Below, one piece after another: positions 9,756 to 16,753 of a DNA stretch of 64,000 nt. Both the position numbers and the translations under genes were made by a program. The DNA is taken from the NCBI GenBank assembly GCA_016124635.1, contig WGNJ01000017.1, positions 123,698-187,697 of the forward strand, in the 5' to 3' direction. The number at the start of each line of letters is the position of its first letter. The stretch's first letter is position 1. The DNA comes from Alphaproteobacteria bacterium. GTDB taxonomy: Bacteria > Pseudomonadota > Alphaproteobacteria > Micropepsales > Micropepsaceae. The notes under the pieces were generated by a model that was not told the DNA's origin, searched no databases, and was given only the letters and a program-made list of their open reading frames with translations.

Positions 9756-10835
9756 ATGACTCAACTCGACTACGGCAGCTATTTGCAGCTTTCGAAGCTC
9801 TTGTCTGCACAACAGCTGGAAAGCGCGAAGAAGGGTACCGTCGCACACGATGAGATGCTGTTCATCATCATCCATCAAACATATGAACTTTGGTTCAAGC
9901 AGATCCTCTACGAGCTCGATTTGATCCAATCGATCTTCAGCGGGGCTGTTGTCGACGACGCGGCTCTAGGTGGCGCGGTTCATGCCGCCGAGCGCATCGT
10001 TCGGATCGAGCAGTTGCTCGTCTCGCAGGTCGATATCCTCGAGACCATGACGCCGATGGATTTCCTCGAGTTCCGCAATCTGCTGATGCCGGCGTCCGGT
10101 TTCCAGAGCGAGCAGTTCCGGTTGATTGAAGTGCGTATGGGGTTGAAGCGGGAGGCGAGGCTTGCCTTCGATGGAGCGAGCTTCGATGCGCGTTTGACCG
10201 AGGAAGGCCGGCGGCGAATTGCGGCGGCGGAGGCCAAACCCTCGCTGCGTGAACAAGTCGATGCTTGGCTGTCGCGCACGCCTTTCGTTGATATGGGCGG
10301 TTATCGGTTCCGCGAGGCATACCAAGCCGCGCTCAACGCCATGCTCGCGCAAGACATGGACGTCTTGCGCAATCACCCGCACTTGTCAGTGTCGGAGAAG
10401 GAAACGCAGCTCGCGTCGCTCGCGAAGTCGCGGACCATGTTGGACGGGTTACTCGACGAGAAGCACTTTGCTCAACTGCAGAAGGACGGCGTTTGGACGT
10501 TCTCGCGCCGCGCCTTGCAGGCCGCATTGTTCCTGTTTCTGTATCGGGATGAGCCCGCGCCGCACTCCGGTTTCCGCATGCTCAATGCGCTGATGGATAT
10601 GGACGAGGCGTTGGCGATTTGGCGGCTGCGGCACGCGTTGATGGTATCGCGGATGCTGGGGCGTAAGGTCGGCACGGGCGGCTCTTCGGGCTACAATTAC
10701 CTGCGAGCGACGGCGGATCAGCATCGCGCGTATAACGACCTTTTTGCGATCGCGACGTTCCTCATTCCGCGATCGGCGCTGCCGCCATTGCCGGACGAGG
10801 TCCGCAAGTCGATGCGCTATCGCTACGAAGGTTAG
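9756..10835 (+). CDS. kynA: Tryptophan 2,3-dioxygenase
   Basis: The 359-residue heme dioxygenase carries the active-site signature FIIIHQTYELWFKQILYELD, with His40 in the position of the substrate-binding histidine. RLRHALMVSR near residue 290 contains the probable heme-ligand histidine, followed by RKVGTGGSSGYNYLRAT. The enzyme opens the indole ring of L-tryptophan to N-formylkynurenine in the cytoplasm. It is longer than many bacterial enzymes (about 270-300 residues). It sits between an exporter gene and a kynureninase-like gene two bases downstream. No arylformamidase gene, the usual second step, is adjacent. Confidence 0.93.
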   Translation: MTQLDYGSYLQLSKLLSAQQLESAKKGTVAHDEMLFIIIHQTYELWFKQILYELDLIQSIFSGAVVDDAALGGAVHAAERIVRIEQLLVSQVDILETMTPMDFLEFRNLLMPASGFQSEQFRLIEVRMGLKREARLAFDGASFDARLTEEGRRRIAAAEAKPSLREQVDAWLSRTPFVDMGGYRFREAYQAALNAMLAQDMDVLRNHPHLSVSEKETQLASLAKSRTMLDGLLDEKHFAQLQKDGVWTFSRRALQAALFLFLYRDEPAPHSGFRMLNALMDMDEALAIWRLRHALMVSRMLGRKVGTGGSSGYNYLRATADQHRAYNDLFAIATFLIPRSALPPLPDEVRKSMRYRYEG

Positions 10836-10837
10836 CG

Positions 10838-12010
10838 ATGCTCGATCTCAAACGGCACTTCTCGCATTCGATCGGGCGGCCGGGAGCACCGCTCCATTTT
10901 GCTGCGCACAGCCATCACCCCTGGCCCGACGTCACGTTCGAAGCGCAGAAGCTGGCTTGGCTCGACGCTGCGACGCTCCTCGACCGCAAGTGGGATAAGA
11001 TCTTCGGCGAGGTCATCCCCGAGGCTCAACGACATGTCGCATCGAGGTTGTCGCTGCCGGACCCATCTTCTATCGTTTTCGGACCCAATACGCACAGCTT
11101 CCTGCTGCGCATCTTGTCATGCACACCGGCGATTTCGGGCATCAATGTCCTTTCGACGGACAGCGAATTTCACAGCTTCACGCGGCAGATGGATCGATTG
11201 GTCGAAGCCGATGTCGTCAACCTTGTCCGCGTGCCAGTCGAGCCGTTCGCAACGTTCAATAGCCGCTTCATGGCGGAGCTGAAGAAGCGAGAGGATTGGG
11301 ACCTCGTCTGGTTCAGTCAGGTCTTTTTCAACTCCGGACGAGTCGTTGGTGAAGGCGACTTGATTGACATTGTGGAAGCGATTCCAAGTGCGGAGACCCT
11401 TGCTGTCATCGACGGTTATCACGCGTTCATGGCGATCCCCGTCGATCTTTCGGCTATCGGGGGCCGGGCCTTCTTTGTCGCCGGGGGTTACAAATATGCG
11501 ATGGCAGGCGAGGGGGCGTGTTTCCTGCATTGCCCTCCGGGCTACGGTCTACGTCCGCGTGATACGGGTTGGTACGCCGAATTCGGTGCACTGGATGCGG
11601 CGCGAGCCGACGAGGTCGCGTTCGGGGTCGATGCCAGCCGTTTTGCAGGCGCGACTTTCGATCCGTCGGGAATTTATCGATTGAACGCTGTGATGCGATG
11701 GATGGACGACAACGAACTTACCGTTGGGGGCATGGACGCGCATTGCTTGGCCCTGCAAAAGAGGTTCGTCGAGCGTCTCGACGTCGGCGAAGCGGGACTT
11801 CGATCCACGGATTTGGTCATCCGCGATCTTGAAGCATGCGGTCGCTTTTTGACGTTCGAGACGGAGCAAGCAGCGCGCATCGACGGTGAACTGGCTCAGA
11901 ATGACATCATTGTCGATCATCGTGGGAACCGGTTGCGCATCGGCTTTGGCGTCTATCAGGACATGAGCGACGTCGAGCGATTGGTTCGCGTGCTCAAAGC
12001 CGTCGCATAG
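10838..12010 (+). CDS. Kynureninase-like PLP enzyme (class V fold)
   Basis: The 390-residue PLP enzyme belongs to the aminotransferase class V fold. The Schiff-base lysine is probably in GGYKYAMAGEG near residue 219, followed by RPRDTGWYAEFG, which resembles the post-lysine GW segment of kynureninases. It starts MLDLKRHFSHSIGRP, two bases after the tryptophan dioxygenase stop, so the genes are almost certainly one operon. Kynureninase would split kynurenine into anthranilate and alanine. Overall similarity to textbook KynU cannot be measured here; another class V enzyme such as a desulfurase or lyase is possible. Its 3' end overlaps the convergent glycosyltransferase gene by 17 bases. Confidence 0.68.
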   Translation: MLDLKRHFSHSIGRPGAPLHFAAHSHHPWPDVTFEAQKLAWLDAATLLDRKWDKIFGEVIPEAQRHVASRLSLPDPSSIVFGPNTHSFLLRILSCTPAISGINVLSTDSEFHSFTRQMDRLVEADVVNLVRVPVEPFATFNSRFMAELKKREDWDLVWFSQVFFNSGRVVGEGDLIDIVEAIPSAETLAVIDGYHAFMAIPVDLSAIGGRAFFVAGGYKYAMAGEGACFLHCPPGYGLRPRDTGWYAEFGALDAARADEVAFGVDASRFAGATFDPSGIYRLNAVMRWMDDNELTVGGMDAHCLALQKRFVERLDVGEAGLRSTDLVIRDLEACGRFLTFETEQAARIDGELAQNDIIVDHRGNRLRIGFGVYQDMSDVERLVRVLKAVA

Positions 12011-12602
12011 AGCGTGTCTTCCAGCGGTGATGCGCGTCAGCGTCGTCGATGTCTTCGAGATCGAACGGCAGTAATGTGATCTTGTCGGCGCCGAGACGCG
12101 CGATCGTATCGGCGCGCGCGTGATGGGTCGACCAGCGGACGCCGTCGAGCGCGTCGAGGCGCAGCCCTGTCGGGTGGCGTGCCCCGATCAGCCAGTAGCC
12201 GCCGTCGACCGCCGGGCCAATGACGTATGCTGCGCCGACCAACGCTCGAAATGCGGCCGCGATGTAAGCAGGCGTGACGTCCGGAATATCGCTGCCGATG
12301 ATAAGAGCCGGTCGATGCGCACCGATCTCGCGCAAGGCGCGCATCATCCGCACGCCCAGATCACCGGGACTTTGTGCGACGCGGGCATGCCAGCGAATGG
12401 CGCGTTCGGTGAGTGCGCCATGCGGCGTGACCGCGACGACGGTTTCCCATCGCGGATCACGGCCGACTGTGCGCAGTAGCGCCGCGAGGGTGTTTCGGTA
12501 GAAGCGCAACGTTTCACCCGCGCCCAGGTCTTGAGCGAGGCGCGATTTGACGGCGCCGTAACGCGGCGTACGCGCAAAGACAATTACAAGCGGCTTAGCC
12601 AT
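11994..12602 (-). CDS. TIGR04282-type glycosyltransferase (DUF2064)
   Basis: This 202-residue protein starts MAKPLVIVFARTPRYGAVKSRLA and contains GADIPD-like GSDIPDVTPAYI and GPAVDGGYWLIG, the features of the DUF2064/TIGR04282 family. Its members are assigned to arsenosugar-type biosynthesis by co-occurrence with TIGR04283 and arsenite methyltransferases. Here the TIGR04283 partner is immediately upstream and overlaps by eight bases, but no arsM-like gene is visible. The activity is probably nucleotide-sugar transfer with a GT-A fold. The arsenic link is a family-level inference and may not hold in this organism. Confidence 0.8.
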   Translation of the reverse strand: MAKPLVIVFARTPRYGAVKSRLAQDLGAGETLRFYRNTLAALLRTVGRDPRWETVVAVTPHGALTERAIRWHARVAQSPGDLGVRMMRALREIGAHRPALIIGSDIPDVTPAYIAAAFRALVGAAYVIGPAVDGGYWLIGARHPTGLRLDALDGVRWSTHHARADTIARLGADKITLLPFDLEDIDDADAHHRWKTRSMRRL

Positions 12603-13293
12603 AGAGTCTCACAAGCTGCTGCGGAGGAACGCCGAGCAGATACAGGCCGAGAATCGAGAGATTACGGAGTGGACGTAGGATGTAACCGTCGCGCTTGTAG
12701 CGCAGGGCCGAGGTCGTCGCTGTCGCTGGCAGCTCGGCCAATCTCGCTTTGCCGATGCGGCGGACCAGGTCCACATCCTCCATCAACGGGATATCAGAGA
12801 AGCCGCCGACGGAATCATACAAGGTGCGAGATACCAGTAGACCTTGGTCGCCGTAAGGAAGACCGAATGTCCGGGCTCGCCAGTTGGCTAGTCGCTCGAC
12901 GCGGCGCGCTTCGCGAGCGGCGTCGGCGAGCGCCAGTTTGAAGTAGCCGGCGTGCAAGACATTGGACTGCAAGTTCATGAAAGTGTTTGCGGCCGGGCTC
13001 CAGAAGCGTTCAAGGGCCGTGTCGGCATGAAGGAACAGCAGCCATCTTCCGTTCGCTGCCTTGGCGCCGGCTGCAAGTTGTCGACCGCGGCCGCGCGGGC
13101 TCTCGATGACGTCGGCTCCTGCAGCCGCTGCCCTGGCGCGCGTTTCGTCATTTGAACCGCCGTCAACGACAATGACCTCTGTTGCGAGAGTCTCTTGCGC
13201 TTCAGCCACACTGGCGAGCGTGGCCGGCAGCGTCTCCGCCGCGTTCAAGCTCGCCACAATGATGGTCAAATCGCAGAACTTGCCTTCCTTCAT
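12595..13293 (-). CDS. TIGR04283-type family 2 glycosyltransferase
   Basis: The 232-residue GT-A glycosyltransferase has DLTIIVASLNAAETLPATL at the N-terminus, VIVVDGGSNDET (nucleotide binding), GRGRQLAAGA and a FLHADTAL motif in place of the usual DxD. This matches TIGR04283, the usual partner of TIGR04282. It overlaps the downstream partner gene by eight bases, so both are translated together. A C-terminal hydrophobic segment (LSILGLYLLGVPPQQLV) may contact the membrane. Some members are annotated in arsenosugar biosynthesis; others transfer sugars to lipids. Confidence 0.82.
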   Translation of the reverse strand: MKEGKFCDLTIIVASLNAAETLPATLASVAEAQETLATEVIVVDGGSNDETRARAAAAGADVIESPRGRGRQLAAGAKAANGRWLLFLHADTALERFWSPAANTFMNLQSNVLHAGYFKLALADAAREARRVERLANWRARTFGLPYGDQGLLVSRTLYDSVGGFSDIPLMEDVDLVRRIGKARLAELPATATTSALRYKRDGYILRPLRNLSILGLYLLGVPPQQLVRLYG

Positions 13294-13435
13294 GCGGGTT
13301 CATTGGACATGCGGAGGAGATTGTCGCCAGAAAAAATTCGTTGGCGCCTTGAAGTCGCCACAAATAGGTAGCATGTACTTCACACTATAGCGGTGGTCGC
13401 GAGACCGCCGTGATGGGACGCGAAGGGAGAGGCAT

Positions 13436-13675
13436 ATGGGCGATTTACTTGGCGGCCTGATCGTGTTGCTGGTCTCGCTGGTTCTGATTCCGGTGATTTT
13501 CCTCATTGTGCTGCTGGCACTGGCCTTGGCCGGGGCCGGGATTCTTGTCGGCTTGATTGCCGCGGTGTTCGGAATTGCTGTCCACCTGGTGATCTGGGCA
13601 GCGCCGCTGATCGTCGTATTCGGCTTGATCTGGCTGATCTTCGGTGGGCGCCGCCGCGAAGTTGCGCGCGGCTAA
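13436..13675 (+). CDS. Small hydrophobic membrane protein, 79 aa
   Basis: Nearly the whole protein is hydrophobic: two or three membrane segments run from residue 8 to 70 (GGLIVLLVSLVLIPVIFLIV, then LALALAGAGILVGLIAAVFG, then VIWAAPLIVVFGLIWLIFGG), ending in a basic tail (RRREVARG). GAAGGGAGAG lies just before the ATG and supports the start. It is divergent from the glycosyltransferase pair with a 142-base spacer. I do not recognise a family. An inner-membrane phage-shock-like or PspG-like role is possible but unproven. Confidence 0.75.
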   Translation: MGDLLGGLIVLLVSLVLIPVIFLIVLLALALAGAGILVGLIAAVFGIAVHLVIWAAPLIVVFGLIWLIFGGRRREVARG

Positions 13676-13738
13676 CGGCCCGCTTTCATTCGCCGCAGCC
13701 GCCGGTAGGGTGGGCCCAACTCAATATTGGGCCTGCTC

Positions 13739-14788
13739 ATGAATTTCATCAGCGATAATGCCTACGGCGCCGCACCTGAAATCCTTGCAGCGCTCGCGCG
13801 CGTCAACAGCGGGACGGCGAGCGGCTACGGAACGGACAAGGCATCCAAGCACGTTACGGAGCAGCTTTGCGAATTGTTCGAGCGCGAGGTCGCGGCGTTT
13901 CCGGTCGCAACGGGAACGGCAGCCAACTCGCTAACGCTCGCGACTCTGACGCCGCACTACGGCGCCATCTTTTGCCATGAAGGCGCGCACATCTATTCCG
14001 ACGAATGCGGCGCACCGGAGTTTTTTTCGGGTGGCGCGAAGCTGGTGCCCCTGGCGGCGCAGCACGGGAAGCTGACACCTGAGGTTCTGCGCCAGGCGCT
14101 TTCCAATTTTTATCGCGGTGACGTGCACCAAGTTCAACCGATGACGATCAGCATCACGCAAGCTACGGAGCGCGGCACGGTCTACACCCCGGGTGAGGTC
14201 GGAGCGATCGGCGAATTCGCTAAGGCTGAAAGGCTGCTGCTGCATATGGACGGCGCGCGGTTCGCGAACGCCATCGCGTCCTTGGGTTGCAAGCCCGCAG
14301 ATATCACTTGGAGAGCCGGCGTCGATGCCATGTCGTTCGGGCTCACGAAGAACGGCGCCGTCGCGGCGGAGTGCGTCGTGTTCTTCGACCGCGCGCGCCT
14401 CGCGGATTTCGAGTTTCGGCGCAAGCGCGGTGGGCACCTCTTCTCGAAAATGCGTTTCTTCTCGGCCCAAATCGAAGCGATGCTGGAGGACGGACTGTGG
14501 CTGCGGCTCGCGTCGCATGCCAATTCGATGGCGCAGCAATTGTCTCGAGAACTTGCGAAACTTCCTGGGTTCTCTCTCGAAGATCCAACCGAGGCGAACG
14601 AGATCTTTGTCCGTCTGCCCAATCAATCAATCGCCGATGCGCTTAAGGCCGCCGGCGCCCGCTTCTATGTGTGGGGCCCGATGCGCGACAAACCGGTCGT
14701 TCGATTGGTGTGCTCCTTCGCAACGAGCGAGAGCGACGTCAACGCTTTTCTCGCCGCCTGCCGCCGTGCGGTAGAGGTGAAGGCCTGA
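13739..14788 (+). CDS. Low-specificity threonine aldolase-like PLP lyase
   Basis: The 349-residue protein of the beta-eliminating lyase/threonine aldolase family starts MNFISDNAYGAAPEILAAL. The PLP lysine is Lys204 in SFGLTKNGAVAAE, and LLLHMDGARFANA supplies the conserved aspartate of the cofactor pocket. Members cleave L-threonine or L-allo-threonine to glycine and acetaldehyde, or act on phenylserine and related beta-hydroxy amino acids. The ATG at 13739 fits family N-termini better than a TTG four codons earlier. The gene ends at a terminator shared with the convergent hydrolase. Confidence 0.88.
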   Translation: MNFISDNAYGAAPEILAALARVNSGTASGYGTDKASKHVTEQLCELFEREVAAFPVATGTAANSLTLATLTPHYGAIFCHEGAHIYSDECGAPEFFSGGAKLVPLAAQHGKLTPEVLRQALSNFYRGDVHQVQPMTISITQATERGTVYTPGEVGAIGEFAKAERLLLHMDGARFANAIASLGCKPADITWRAGVDAMSFGLTKNGAVAAECVVFFDRARLADFEFRRKRGGHLFSKMRFFSAQIEAMLEDGLWLRLASHANSMAQQLSRELAKLPGFSLEDPTEANEIFVRLPNQSIADALKAAGARFYVWGPMRDKPVVRLVCSFATSESDVNAFLAACRRAVEVKA

Positions 14789-14836
14789 TTTTCTGGTGCT
14801 GCTCGGGGGCGCCCGGAATCTGTGCGTGACCAAATG

Positions 14837-14870
14837 AAAAAGCCCGCGACAGGGGGGACGCGGGCTTTTT
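14837..14870. terminator. Bidirectional Rho-independent terminator
   Basis: AAAAAGCCCGCG (14837-14848) and CGCGGGCTTTTT (14859-14870) form a perfect 12-pair stem with a 10-base loop. T-tracts exist on both strands, serving the threonine aldolase gene (+) and the hydrolase gene (-), which converge here. Confidence 0.9.
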
Positions 14871-14890
14871 GAACTGCCAATTTATTATGT

Positions 14891-15817
14891 TTACTGGGCA
14901 GCTCTGCGTAGGGCGACTTCAGGTGTGCGCGCCTTGATGAAGGCGGCCGCGCGCGTCAGCGAGACTTTGGATTCATTGAGGTCACCAAGGCCTTGGAAGA
15001 GGTGCGGCATACCTTCGTAAACTTCGACATTGATGTTCACGTTGGCCGCAGCGGCGCGCTCGCCCAAACGGCTGGCGTCGTCTTTCAGAACTTCGAGGCT
15101 GCCGGCGTGAATCATCAACGGCGGAAGGCCGCGGAAATCGCCGTAGACCGGTGACGCAAACGGCTCAGCCGGCGAAGCGCCCTTGAGATAGTGGCGGGCA
15201 CAGACGGCCAGCAACTCCCAACTCAGCGCATCATCCGTCTTTGCGTTCTTGATCATCGACCAGCCCGATAACGTCATGTCGGACCACGGCGAGAAGCAAA
15301 CGCCGGCCGCAGGCAGAGGCAGGCCCGCATTGCGGAGAGCAAGCAGTGTCGCGAGAGCAAGTCCGCCGCCGGAGCCATCACCCGCGAAGATGATGTTGTT
15401 CGGCATGATGCCTTGCGTCAGCAGCCAACGATAAGCGTCGGCGGCGTCGCGGAGAGCGGCGGGGTACGGAAATTCGGGCGCCAGTCGATATTGCGGCACC
15501 AACGCGCGCGCACTTGCAGCATGCGCAAGTCTTGCCACGAATGGGCGGTGACTTTCCGGCGATCCGGCGATGAAGCCGCCGCCATGGAAATAGAGGACAA
15601 CCCGTCTACCCGTGGCACCTTCGGGCACGACCCATTCGCCTCGGATCGATGAGATCAGGACTGGTTGGACATCGACGCCTTTCGGAGCCGGTCCAAAGCC
15701 ACCCCAGAATTGCGAGATATGCTCCCGCAAATCTTCGACGCTGGCATTGGGATCAAAAGGCGTCTGTCGCCGCACCAAGGTGGGACGGCGGATAAGCGTA
15801 CGCGGCCAATTCATCAT
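14891..15817 (-). CDS. Alpha/beta-hydrolase of the hormone-sensitive lipase family
   Basis: The 308-residue esterase/lipase carries the HSL oxyanion signature HGGG (YFHGGGFIAGS), the nucleophile serine in GDGSGGG, an aspartate in SLEVLKDD and a histidine in EGMPHLFQ. This gives a complete catalytic triad. No signal peptide is visible if translation begins at MMNWPRTLIRRP, the start used here; a longer frame from 15901 would prepend an Arg/Cys-rich unconserved stretch. Bacterial members hydrolyse short acyl esters, including carbohydrate and xenobiotic esters. It appears monocistronic and ends at a bidirectional terminator. Confidence 0.87.
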   Translation of the reverse strand: MMNWPRTLIRRPTLVRRQTPFDPNASVEDLREHISQFWGGFGPAPKGVDVQPVLISSIRGEWVVPEGATGRRVVLYFHGGGFIAGSPESHRPFVARLAHAASARALVPQYRLAPEFPYPAALRDAADAYRWLLTQGIMPNNIIFAGDGSGGGLALATLLALRNAGLPLPAAGVCFSPWSDMTLSGWSMIKNAKTDDALSWELLAVCARHYLKGASPAEPFASPVYGDFRGLPPLMIHAGSLEVLKDDASRLGERAAAANVNINVEVYEGMPHLFQGLGDLNESKVSLTRAAAFIKARTPEVALRRAAQ

Positions 15818-16001
15818 ACTACTGGGCTGTCCCGAACAGCGTTTACGACGACGGCCCCCCACGTGCGAGAATCGTGCCCCCAAGCACGCCCCCACACTCA
15901 CGCGATATTACAGTAGGGAAATTATTTGCACAGGGGTTTTCAACAGTGCGGGGAAAAATTTTCGAGCACTCCAATTACGAGTGGGAGCGCTCAGAAATGA
16001 C

Positions 16002-16031
16002 GATGGTGCACAGGTTATCCCATGCACCATC
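16002..16031. repeat. Nine-base inverted repeat between hsp20 and hydrolase
   Basis: GATGGTGCA (16002-16010) and TGCACCATC (16023-16031) are perfect arms around a 12-base spacer. It lies 30 bases after the hsp20 stop. No clean T-tract follows on the minus strand, so it may be a weak terminator, an RNA 3' stem or an operator for the hydrolase gene. Confidence 0.5.
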
Positions 16032-16060
16032 AACTTCTGATTTTATCGGTGAGAAGAATT

Positions 16061-16534
16061 CTAGGCAGCGTTGGCTACGCTTGCCTCAACCACCTTCGGC
16101 TCCGCCGTCTTCACGTTCGTGATGCTGATCCGGCGCGCTTTCTTTTCCTCCGGGATGACCCGGGCCAGATCGACGTGAAGCAGACCGTTCTCAAGGCGGG
16201 CGCCTTTAACCTCAACGTGGTCGGCAAGCTGGAAGCGACGCTCAAAGGCGCGTCCGGCGATGCCCTGGAAGAGGAAACGGCCCTTCGGCTCTTCGGTTTG
16301 GCCGCGCTTGCCCGCGATGGTCAACACGCCTTCCTTAACTTCGACGCCCAGGTCGCCCTCGCCGAAGCCGGCGACAGCCATCGTAATACGATAGTCGTTA
16401 TCGCCGAGCTGCTCGATGTTGTAGGGCGGATAGGACGGGGCCGTCGGGTCGAACTGCGTGACCGTCTCAAGCAGGTTGGCGAGACGATCAAAGCCGATGG
16501 TCGAACGGTAGAGGGGGGTAAAATCAACACGCAT
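16061..16534 (-). CDS. Small heat-shock protein Hsp20 (IbpA type)
   Basis: This 157-residue protein begins MRVDFTPLYRSTIGFDRLANL, the usual start of alphaproteobacterial class A Hsp20. The alpha-crystallin domain spans about residues 38-135 (YNIEQLGDNDYRITMAVAGF, then GVLTIAGKRG, then ENGLLHVDLARVIPEE). It ends in an I-x-I motif (RRISITN) that links dimers. It holds unfolding proteins in the cytoplasm for refolding by DnaK and ClpB. The start is fixed by AAGGA eight bases upstream. Upstream lie a sigma-32-like promoter and a leader that can fold into three hairpins, the last hiding the ribosome binding site. Confidence 0.95.
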   Translation of the reverse strand: MRVDFTPLYRSTIGFDRLANLLETVTQFDPTAPSYPPYNIEQLGDNDYRITMAVAGFGEGDLGVEVKEGVLTIAGKRGQTEEPKGRFLFQGIAGRAFERRFQLADHVEVKGARLENGLLHVDLARVIPEEKKARRISITNVKTAEPKVVEASVANAA

Positions 16535-16539
16535 GGTTC

Positions 16540-16628
16540 ACATCCTTCGTTAGCGATGTTCAGGAAACCCGCCGTTTTGGCCAGGTTTCGATGCTGGATT
16601 GCCGGGCCCAAAGTGGCGTCCCGGCATG
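16540..16628 (-). promoter_or_regulatory. Candidate ROSE-type RNA thermometer in hsp20 leader
   Basis: The predicted leader (about 94 bases) has three possible hairpins. The first pairs GCCGGG with CCCGGC (16601-16625). The second pairs AAACC and GCC with GGC and GGTTT (16565-16588). The third, at 16540-16559, pairs ACATC-CT with AG-GATGT, leaving one bulged G. The third contains UCGCU facing AGGA, exactly the U-Y-G-C-U versus Shine-Dalgarno pairing that defines ROSE elements. ROSE elements melt on heating and are known before hsp20 genes in rhizobia. The fold was done by eye. Confidence 0.7.
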
Positions 16629-16634
16629 CTTCAG

Positions 16635-16661
16635 GTGGGGACAAACGAGCCTAGATTCAAG
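16635..16661 (-). promoter_or_regulatory. Sigma-32 (RpoH) type promoter of hsp20
   Basis: On the minus strand CTTGAA (16661-16656), 15 bases, then CCCCAC (16640-16635) resembles the heat-shock promoter consensus CTTGAA-N13-17-CCCCAT. Transcription would begin near 16628, giving a leader of about 94 bases. Confidence 0.72.
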
Positions 16662-16753
16662 ATGTTTTGGGCGACCCGTTGCACCCGTCCGTGGTAGGAA
16701 GTCCGTGCGATTCCGTATGAATTCGGTCATTTGCCGCGAGGGCTTATTTCCCT

